Of a stretch of 39,591 nucleotides of DNA, positions 33,080 to 39,591 are shown piece after piece. Source of the DNA: Gammaproteobacteria bacterium (GTDB taxonomy: Bacteria > Pseudomonadota > Gammaproteobacteria > Pseudomonadales > Pseudomonadaceae); the NCBI GenBank assembly GCA_903970465.1, contig CAJCIO010000137.1:1-39591 (forward strand). The letters run 5' to 3'. The translations under genes and the position numbers were made by a program. The notes under the pieces were generated by a model. The model worked only from the letters and a program-made list of their open reading frames with translations. It did not search any database and had not been told where the DNA came from. Each line of letters begins with the position of its first letter. Positions within the stretch are counted from its first letter, which is position 1.

Positions 33080-35737
33080 ATGCGTACCGAACAGCCGAAA
33101 ATGATCTACCTCAAGGATTATCAGGCGCCTGAGTACCTGATCGACGAAACGCACCTGACCTTCGAGCTGCACGACGACCACACCTTGGTCCATGCGCAAC
33201 TGGTCATGCGCCGCAACCCGGCACGCGGTGCAGGCCTGCCGCCGCTGGTGCTCGACGGGCAGTTGCTCGAGCTGCTGAGCGTCAAGCTCGATGACGCCGA
33301 GCTGACGGCCAGCGACTACACCCAGAGCCCCGACAGCCTGATCCTGCAGCCTGGCGCCCAAAGCTTCACGGTCGACACCAGCGTGCGCATTCACCCTGAG
33401 ACCAATACCGCGCTGGAAGGCCTGTACAAGTCCAGCGGCATGTTCTGCACGCAGTGCGAGGCGGAGGGTTTTCGCAAGATCACCTATTACCTCGACCGCC
33501 CGGACGTGATGAGCAAGTTCACCACCACCCTGAGCGCCGACAAGCACGCCTACCCGGTGCTGCTCTCCAACGGCAACCCGATCGCCAGCGGCCCGGACGA
33601 AGACGGCCGCCACTGGGCGACCTGGGAAGACCCGTTCATGAAGCCCGCGTACCTGTTCGCGCTGGTGGCCGGTGACTTGTGGTGCGTCGAAGACACCTTC
33701 AAGACCCAGTCCGAGCGCGACGTGACGCTGCGTATCTATGTCGAGCCAGAGAACATCGACAAGTGCCAGCACGCCATGACCAGCCTCAAGAAATCGATGC
33801 GCTGGGATGAAGAGGCGTACGGCCGCGAGTACGACCTGGACATCTTCATGATCGTCGCGGTCAACGATTTCAACATGGGCGCCATGGAGAACAAGGGCCT
33901 CAACATCTTCAACTCCAGCGCCGTGCTGGCCCGCGCCGAAACTGCCACCGATGCCGCCCACCAGCGGGTCGAGGCCATCGTTGCCCACGAATACTTCCAC
34001 AACTGGTCGGGCAACCGTGTGACCTGCCGCGACTGGTTCCAGCTGTCGCTCAAGGAAGGCTTCACCGTCTACCGCGACTCGGGCTTCTCTGCCGACATGA
34101 ACTCGGCCACGGTCAAGCGCATCCAGGACGTCGCCTACCTGCGCACCCACCAGTTCGCCGAAGATGCCGGCCCCATGGCCCACGCCGTGCGCCCGGACAG
34201 CTTTATCGAAATTTCCAACTTCTACACCCTGACCGTCTACGAGAAGGGTTCGGAAGTCGTCGGGATGATCCACACCTTGTTGGGCGCCGAAGGCTTTCGC
34301 AAAGGCAGCGATTTGTATTTCGACCGCCACGACGGTCAGGCCGTGACCTGCGATGATTTCATCAAGGCCATGGAAGATGCCAACGGCGTCGACCTGACCC
34401 AGTTCAAGCGCTGGTACAGTCAGGCCGGTACGCCGCGTCTGGCCGTCAGCGAACGCTATGACGCCACCGCGCAGACCTACAGCCTGACCTTCCGCCAGAG
34501 CTGCCCGGCGACCCCGGACAAGGTCGAAAAACTGCCGTTCGTGATTCCCGTGGCCCTCGGTTTGCTGGACGCCAGCGGCGCCGAAATCGCCCTGCAACTG
34601 AGCGGCGAGGCCCAGGCGGCAGGTACCACCCGGGTGCTGTCGGTCACCGAGGCAGAGCAGACCTTCACCTTCGTCGGCATCACGGCCAAGCCGCTGCCGT
34701 CCCTGCTGCGCGGTTTCAGCGCGCCGGTCAAGCTGAGCTTCCCGTACGACCGCGACCAGTTGATGTTCCTCATGCAGCACGACAGCGACGGCTTCAACCG
34801 TTGGGATGCCGGCCAGCAGTTGTCGGTGCAGGTGCTGCAGGACCTGATCGGTCAGTACCAGAGCGGTGCACCGCTGGTGCTCGATCCGCGCCTCGTTACG
34901 GCGCTGGGCACTGTGCTCGACAACGAAGCGCTGGACGCGGCCATGGTCGCCGAAATGCTCTCGTTGCCGGGTGAGGCCTACCTCGCCGAGATCAGCGACG
35001 TGGCGGACGTGGATGCCATTCATGCCGCTCGCGAGTTCGCCCGCCTGCAACTGGCCGAGCAGCTGCACGACAAACTGTGGCGCCGTTATCAGGCCAACCG
35101 CGAGGTGTCCAAGGCCACCCCGTACGTGGCCGAAGCCGAGCACTTCTCGCGCCGCGCATTGCAGAACATCGCCCTGTCGTACCTGATGCTGACCACCCAG
35201 CCGGAGGTGCTGGCGGCCACGCTGGAGCAGTTCGAGGCTGCCGACAACATGACTGAGCGCCTGACCGCGCTGGCCGTGCTGGTCAATTCGCCGCACACAG
35301 CGCAGAAGGCCAAGGCGCTGGAAAGCTTCGCCGAGCACTTCAAGGATAATCCGCTGGTCATGGATCAGTGGTTCAGCGTGCAGGCGGCGAGCACCTTGCC
35401 GGGCGGCCTTGCACGGGTGCAGGCGTTGATGGAGCATCCGGCGTTCAACTTCAAGAACCCCAACAAGGTGCGTGCGGTGATCGGGGCCTTTGCCGCGCAG
35501 AACCTGATCAACTTCCATGCGGCGGACGGTTCGGGCTATCGCTTCCTGGCGGATATCGTCATTCGCCTAAATGCCCTCAACCCGCAGATCGCTTCACGGC
35601 AACTGGCACCGCTGACGCGCTGGAGGAAGTACGACAGCAAACGCCAGGCGCTGATGAAGGGCGAGCTGGAGCGGATTGTGGCGTCCGGGGAGTTGTCGAG
35701 CGATGTGTATGAAGTGGTGAGCAAGAGCCTGGCTTGA
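33080..35737 (+). CDS. pepN: Aminopeptidase N (M1 family)
   Basis: Zinc aminopeptidase of 885 residues that removes N-terminal amino acids from cytoplasmic peptides. It has the exopeptidase motif GAMEN, zinc site HEYFH (303-307) with the downstream Glu in LKEGFT, and the C-terminal helical domain of bacterial PepN. Length matches PepN of E. coli (about 870) and Pseudomonas. ATG 33080 is chosen because AAAGG ends 9 bases upstream; an in-frame ATG at 33071 sits directly on that site. It ends the NAD kinase operon and is followed by REP-type palindromes. Confidence 0.96.
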   Translation: MRTEQPKMIYLKDYQAPEYLIDETHLTFELHDDHTLVHAQLVMRRNPARGAGLPPLVLDGQLLELLSVKLDDAELTASDYTQSPDSLILQPGAQSFTVDTSVRIHPETNTALEGLYKSSGMFCTQCEAEGFRKITYYLDRPDVMSKFTTTLSADKHAYPVLLSNGNPIASGPDEDGRHWATWEDPFMKPAYLFALVAGDLWCVEDTFKTQSERDVTLRIYVEPENIDKCQHAMTSLKKSMRWDEEAYGREYDLDIFMIVAVNDFNMGAMENKGLNIFNSSAVLARAETATDAAHQRVEAIVAHEYFHNWSGNRVTCRDWFQLSLKEGFTVYRDSGFSADMNSATVKRIQDVAYLRTHQFAEDAGPMAHAVRPDSFIEISNFYTLTVYEKGSEVVGMIHTLLGAEGFRKGSDLYFDRHDGQAVTCDDFIKAMEDANGVDLTQFKRWYSQAGTPRLAVSERYDATAQTYSLTFRQSCPATPDKVEKLPFVIPVALGLLDASGAEIALQLSGEAQAAGTTRVLSVTEAEQTFTFVGITAKPLPSLLRGFSAPVKLSFPYDRDQLMFLMQHDSDGFNRWDAGQQLSVQVLQDLIGQYQSGAPLVLDPRLVTALGTVLDNEALDAAMVAEMLSLPGEAYLAEISDVADVDAIHAAREFARLQLAEQLHDKLWRRYQANREVSKATPYVAEAEHFSRRALQNIALSYLMLTTQPEVLAATLEQFEAADNMTERLTALAVLVNSPHTAQKAKALESFAEHFKDNPLVMDQWFSVQAASTLPGGLARVQALMEHPAFNFKNPNKVRAVIGAFAAQNLINFHAADGSGYRFLADIVIRLNALNPQIASRQLAPLTRWRKYDSKRQALMKGELERIVASGELSSDVYEVVSKSLA

Positions 35738-35743
35738 CCCTGT

Positions 35744-35767
35744 AGTGAGGGAGCAAGCCCCCTCACT
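35744..35767. repeat. Small palindrome after pepN
   Basis: AGTGAGGG (35744-35751) pairs with CCCTCACT (35760-35767). The stretch resembles the GTAGTGAGGGAGCAAGC-type intergenic repeats frequent in fluorescent pseudomonads (from memory). It may also end pepN transcription. Confidence 0.55.
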
Positions 35768-35806
35768 GCATTGATTGCGCACAACGTGATTTTTTTGTAG
35801 CACTTG

Positions 35807-35913
35807 CCGGCCTCTTCGCGGCCGAACGTGCACCCTTGCTCCCACTGAGTCGACTCGACTGGAGTCGTCCATCCGTGGGAGCTGGGGTGCGCGTCCGGCG
35901 GCGAAGAGGCCGG
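35807..35913. repeat. REP doublet (REPIN-like inverted pair)
   Basis: Two 39-base arms in inverted orientation, 35807-35845 and 35875-35913, differ at about five positions by eye and flank a 29-base spacer that itself holds a GAGTCGACTC palindrome. Each arm has the Pseudomonas REP core CCGGCCTCTTCGC and ends GCTCCCAC. Such units are usually non-autonomous elements moved by a RAYT transposase elsewhere in the genome. No gene is present in 35738-35960. Confidence 0.75.
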
Positions 35914-35960
35914 TCCTGCATTCGAAAATCCATGAACCCCCTGTTTCGCCAGGACCGCAC

Positions 35961-36905
35961 TTGATCAAAACCATCATCCGCATCGGGTCGCTACTGGCGG
36001 CCCTTGCCCCATTTTGGGCCCACGCTTCCCAAGCCCCCTTGCTGCAACTTGACGTCACCCACGCTGGCAACCGCCTCGTCAGTGTCGGCGACCGCGGCAG
36101 CGTGCTCTATTCCGATGACCAAGGCCGCCGGTGGCAACCCTCACAGGCGGTACCCAGCCAGCAATTGCTGACGGCGCTGTACTTCGTCGATGCCGACCAC
36201 GGCTGGGCGGTCGGGCATGACGCGCAGATCCTTGCCACTCAGGACGGCGGCGTCCATTGGACCCTGCAGTTCGAGGACCCGAGTCGTCAGGCGCCATTAC
36301 TGGATGTGTGGTTTCAAGACCGCGAGCACGGCGTTGCCATCGGTGCGTACGGCGCGCTGGTCAGTACCGAGGATGGCGGCGCGCATTGGCAAGATCACAG
36401 CGACACCCTCGACAACCCCGAACAACTGCACCTCAATGCCATCACCGCTGCCAAAGGCGGCGCGCTGTTCATTGTCGGTGAAGCCGGCAGCCTGTTCCGC
36501 TCTACCGATCAAGGTCGCGTCTGGCAGCGCTTGCCCCTCGACTATCAAGGCTCGCTGTTCGGTGTACTGGCGACAGCCCAGGTCAACACACTGCTGATCT
36601 ACGGTCTGCGCGGTCACGTCTATCGGTCTACCGATAATGGCGACCATTGGCAGGCCATCATGCTACCCGGCGACCGGCCATCATTGAGCGGCGGCAGTCT
36701 GCAGGCGGATGGCTCGCTGGTGCTGGTCGGCGATGCCGGCAGCGTGCTGCGCAGCACCGATGACGGCCGTACCTTCAGCCTGATCCAGCGTCCGGATCGC
36801 TTGGCGCTGGCCGGCGTCACCGGCACGGCCGACGGCGCGCTGATATTGGTCGGGCAGGACGGCGTCTTGCGGGCATCAGCCTCCGGCGCCTTGGTGAAAC
36901 CGTGA
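35961..36905 (+). CDS. Secreted YCF48/BNR-repeat beta-propeller protein
   Basis: Exported protein of 314 residues. A signal peptide, MIKTIIRIGSLLAALAPFWAHA, is followed by about six Asp-box repeats (SDDQGRRW, TQDGGVHW, STEDGGAHW, STDQGRVW, STDNGDHW, STDDGRTF), the pattern of YCF48/HCF136-like beta-propellers. In non-photosynthetic bacteria the role is unknown; such proteins often sit beside an RND/MMPL transporter, as here, and may act as its periplasmic partner. TTG 35961 is the start that keeps the signal peptide, with AGGA 7 bases upstream. Its stop overlaps the GTG start of the transporter. Confidence 0.87.
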   Translation: MIKTIIRIGSLLAALAPFWAHASQAPLLQLDVTHAGNRLVSVGDRGSVLYSDDQGRRWQPSQAVPSQQLLTALYFVDADHGWAVGHDAQILATQDGGVHWTLQFEDPSRQAPLLDVWFQDREHGVAIGAYGALVSTEDGGAHWQDHSDTLDNPEQLHLNAITAAKGGALFIVGEAGSLFRSTDQGRVWQRLPLDYQGSLFGVLATAQVNTLLIYGLRGHVYRSTDNGDHWQAIMLPGDRPSLSGGSLQADGSLVLVGDAGSVLRSTDDGRTFSLIQRPDRLALAGVTGTADGALILVGQDGVLRASASGALVKP

Positions 36906-39256
36906 GTCCTGGCGCAACCGGGAGTCCTGCTGCGTGCGATGACGGCAGTTGGCTGGAGCGGCTGATTTTCAGTCGTCGGCCCTGGGTGATCGCCCTGTGT
37001 GCGCTGATCAGCGTGTTGCTGTTCTGGCAGGCGCTGCAGATTCGTCCCGCTACCAGCTTCGAAAAGATGATCCCTCAGCATCATCCGTTCATTCAGAACA
37101 TGTTGGCTCACCGCAATGATCTCGGCGAGCTGGGCAACAGTGTGCGTATTTCCGTGGCGGCGGAGCAGGGCGATATCTTCGATCCTGCCTACCTGGAGAC
37201 CCTGCGCCAGCTCAACGACGAGCTGTTCTACTTGCCCGGCGTCGACCGCACCGGTTTGAAATCACTGTGGAGCCCCAGTGTGCGCTGGAACGAGGTCACC
37301 GAGGATGGTTTTGCTGGCGGCCAGGTGATCCCCCAGGACTACGATGGCTCGCCCGCCAGTCTCGCCCAACTGCGCACCAACGTGCTGCGCTCCGGCCAGG
37401 TCGGGCGCCTGGTGGCCAACGATTTTCGCTCGAGCATTGTCGAGGTGCCGTTGCTCGAGTCCTACCCCGATCCACAGCAGCCGGGGCATCTTCTCAAGCT
37501 CGATTACCAGGCCTTTTCGCACCAGCTCGAAGCGCGCATTCGCGAGCATTTCGAGACGCAGAACCCGAACATCCAGGTGCACATTGTCGGCTTCGCCAAG
37601 AAAGTCGGTGACCTGATCGATGGTCTGTCGATGGTCGCGATGTTCTTCGCCATCGCACTGCTCATTACTGTGTTGCTCCTTTACGCCTTCACCCGTTGCC
37701 TGCGCAGCACCCTGGCGGTCCTGGCGACCACCCTGGTAGCGGTGGGCTGGCAACTGGGGCTGATGCACCTGGCCGGCTTCGCCCTCGACCCGTATTCGAT
37801 GCTGGTGCCGTTTCTGATCTTCGCCATCGGCATTTCCCACGGCGTGCAAAAGATCAACGGCATTGCCCTGCATTTCAGCGACGCAGCAGACTCGCTCACC
37901 GCCGCGCGCCGCACCTTTCGCCAGTTGTTTATGCCGGGCATGGTGGCCATCCTGGCCGACGCCGTGGGCTTTATCACCCTGCTGGTGATCGACATTGGCG
38001 TGATCCGTGAACTGGCCATCGGTGCCTCGATTGGGGTGGCGGTCATCGTGTTGACCAACCTGATCCTCTTGCCAGTGGCGATTTCCTACACCGGCATCAG
38101 CCGCCGCGCCGTGCAGCGCAGCCGTCTGGAGGCCGGGCGGGAACAACCGTTATGGCGCTGGCTGGCGCAGTGCGCCAGCTCCCGCGTCGCGCCTTGGTCA
38201 CTTGTCGTCGCGTTGCTGTTGCTGATCGGCGGCCTTTGGTATGGCCAGCGCCTGCAGGTCGGCGATCTCGATCCGGGCGCGCCGGAGCTGCGCGCCGACT
38301 CGCGCTACAACCGCGACAACCAGTTCATCCTCGATCACTACGCCACCCGCTCCGACGTGCTGGTGGTGATGGTCAAGACCGCGCCGGAACACTGCGCCAG
38401 CTATGCCACGCTCACTGCCATCGACGACCTGATGTGGACCCTCGGCCAAGTGCCCGGCGTGCAGTCGACCCTGTCGCTGGCGACCGTCGCCAAACAGGCG
38501 ATCAAGGGCATGAACGAGGGCAGCCTCAAGTGGCAGACCCTGTCGCGCAACCCCCAGGTACTCAACAGCGCCGTGGCCCGCGCCGATGGCCTCTACAACG
38601 GCGACTGCTCCCTGGCGCCGGTGCTGGTGTTTCTCGACGACCATAAAGCGCAGACCCTCGCGCAAGTGGTCGACAGCGTCGATATCTTTGCCGCCCAGCA
38701 TGACCGCCCCAGCCTGAACTTCCTGCTGGCCGCCGGCAACGCCGGGATCGAGGCCGCTACCAACGAGGTGATCGGCTCGTCCGAGAAGCGGGTGCTGGGG
38801 CTGGTCTACCTGTGCGTCGCACTGATTTGTCTGGCGATGTTCCGCTCGCTGGCGGCCACCCTGTGCATCGTCATCCCGCTGGTGCTGACGTCCATTCTCG
38901 GCAACGCGCTGATGGCGTTCATGGGCATCGGCATCAAGGTCGCGACGTTGCCCGTGGTGGCGCTGGGGGTGGGTATTGGCGTGGATTACGGGATCTATAT
39001 CTACAGCCGCTTGAAGCATTTTCTCGACGCGGGATTGCCGTTGCAGGAAGCCTATTACCAAACGCTGAAATCGACGGGCAGGGCGGTGCTGTTCACCGGT
39101 TTATGCCTGGCGACGGGGGTGGCCACCTGGATGTTTTCGGCGATCAAGTTTCAGGCGGACATGGGGTTGATGCTGGTGTTCATGTTGCTGTGGAACATGG
39201 TCGGGGCGTTGTGGCTGTTGCCGGCGTTGGTGCGGTATTGGGTGGTGCGTCGGTAG
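36902..39256 (+). CDS. RND/MMPL-family transporter
   Basis: Inner-membrane transporter of 784 residues of the RND superfamily (COG1033/MMPL type). It has an N-terminal membrane segment (about 22-42), a large periplasmic loop, a block of membrane segments (about 235-415), a second segment near 430, a second loop, and a final block (about 640-784). The two halves echo each other, as in the RND repeat. Conserved ATLVAVGWQLGLM and VALGVGIGVDYGIY regions carry the charged residue pattern of proton-coupled members. The GTG start at 36902 overlaps the stop of the YCF48 gene. Likely cargo is a lipid or other hydrophobic molecule, but this is not decided. No membrane-fusion or outer-membrane channel gene is adjacent. 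Confidence 0.9.
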   Translation: MSPGATGSPAACDDGSWLERLIFSRRPWVIALCALISVLLFWQALQIRPATSFEKMIPQHHPFIQNMLAHRNDLGELGNSVRISVAAEQGDIFDPAYLETLRQLNDELFYLPGVDRTGLKSLWSPSVRWNEVTEDGFAGGQVIPQDYDGSPASLAQLRTNVLRSGQVGRLVANDFRSSIVEVPLLESYPDPQQPGHLLKLDYQAFSHQLEARIREHFETQNPNIQVHIVGFAKKVGDLIDGLSMVAMFFAIALLITVLLLYAFTRCLRSTLAVLATTLVAVGWQLGLMHLAGFALDPYSMLVPFLIFAIGISHGVQKINGIALHFSDAADSLTAARRTFRQLFMPGMVAILADAVGFITLLVIDIGVIRELAIGASIGVAVIVLTNLILLPVAISYTGISRRAVQRSRLEAGREQPLWRWLAQCASSRVAPWSLVVALLLLIGGLWYGQRLQVGDLDPGAPELRADSRYNRDNQFILDHYATRSDVLVVMVKTAPEHCASYATLTAIDDLMWTLGQVPGVQSTLSLATVAKQAIKGMNEGSLKWQTLSRNPQVLNSAVARADGLYNGDCSLAPVLVFLDDHKAQTLAQVVDSVDIFAAQHDRPSLNFLLAAGNAGIEAATNEVIGSSEKRVLGLVYLCVALICLAMFRSLAATLCIVIPLVLTSILGNALMAFMGIGIKVATLPVVALGVGIGVDYGIYIYSRLKHFLDAGLPLQEAYYQTLKSTGRAVLFTGLCLATGVATWMFSAIKFQADMGLMLVFMLLWNMVGALWLLPALVRYWVVRR

Positions 39257-39310
39257 CGAGCGCTCAGTGGGTTACAATCGCGCACTTTCAAACCGACCAG
39301 ACATTCCCCC

Positions 39311-39589
39311 ATGACCGACACCCTCACCACCGCCCTGCAATCCAGCAACATGCTCCTCATCGACAGCCTCCACGCCTTCGAATTCACCCTCGACGATACC
39401 GGCTTGCGTGTCGAATGCATGGACGGCCGGGATCTTAAACGTTGGAGCTTCACCCCGGCACAAATCGCCGCCGCGACCATGAATATTGATTTACAAGCAT
39501 GGTGTATCAGTGACGACAAGGGCACGCATCAGCTAGTCTGCGTGCAGGCCTTCGGTGGCCAAGATGAAGAACAAGCCGAGCGGGAGTAA
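39311..39589 (+). CDS. Small conserved Pseudomonas protein (DUF5629-like)
   Basis: Soluble acidic protein of 92 residues with no signal peptide. I think it is the DUF5629 family of Pseudomonas, from its size, context and features such as LIDSLHAFEF and a long charged C-terminal tail, but this is from memory. Function is unknown. There is no clear ribosome site before ATG 39311; TACAAT at 39273-39278 could be a -10. It follows the RND gene by 54 bases on the same strand. Confidence 0.7.
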   Translation: MTDTLTTALQSSNMLLIDSLHAFEFTLDDTGLRVECMDGRDLKRWSFTPAQIAAATMNIDLQAWCISDDKGTHQLVCVQAFGGQDEEQAERE

Positions 39590-39591
39590 TT

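Noticed and set aside
33020..35518. Long open frame (832 codons) on the minus strand inside pepN
   Set aside because: Antisense of a full-length aminopeptidase with all catalytic motifs; translation is Val/Gly/His-rich without domains.
39271..39280. Full promoter for the last small gene
   Set aside because: TACAAT could be a -10, but no acceptable -35 lies 15-19 bases upstream.

Overview
The window looks like a Pseudomonas chromosome, probably from the P. fluorescens/P. putida side of the genus. Evidence: GC-rich coding throughout, an ornithine hydroxylase closely resembling PvdA, a PvdE/SyrD-type exporter, REP-type palindromes, and a right half that follows the gene order I remember around pepN and NAD kinase in P. 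aeruginosa (from memory, not searched).

Left half, 1-22.7 kb, is a hydroxamate siderophore locus cut by the left window edge. A 3' NRPS fragment (A-T-E / C-A-T / C-A-T-E, no thioesterase) overlaps an HSL-type alpha/beta hydrolase on the + strand. On the - strand follow a fused FhuB-type permease, a Tat-exported FhuD-type binding protein, a TonB-dependent receptor with an STN domain, and a cyclic-peptide/siderophore ABC exporter. On the + strand come a PvdA-like ornithine N5-hydroxylase, an IucB/PvdYII-like acyltransferase and a FhuF-like [2Fe-2S] reductase. A FhuC-type ATPase on the - strand closes the locus. Together they could make N5-acyl-N5-hydroxyornithine, assemble a peptide around it, export it, recapture the ferric complex, carry it across both membranes and release iron by reduction. 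Fur-box-like sites lie before the hydroxylase and before fhuC; the fhuC site overlaps a good sigma70 promoter.

Middle, 22.9-27.1 kb, is a signalling cassette: a soluble PAS-PAS histidine kinase, a stand-alone receiver, and a REC-PAS-GGDEF-EAL response regulator with a DGDEF signature and an intact-looking EAL domain. It is divergent from fhuC.

Right half, 27.2-39.6 kb, is core genome: a PLP-dependent deaminase/desulfhydrase, DUF1853 (minus strand), then a tightly overlapping + strand operon of NAD kinase, PPP-type phosphatase, rhomboid protease, YeaC/DUF1315 and DUF2797, followed by pepN. After a REP doublet (35.7-35.9 kb) come a secreted YCF48/BNR-repeat protein, an RND/MMPL transporter and a small conserved protein. 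I see no tRNA, rRNA, CRISPR array, insertion sequence or prophage.
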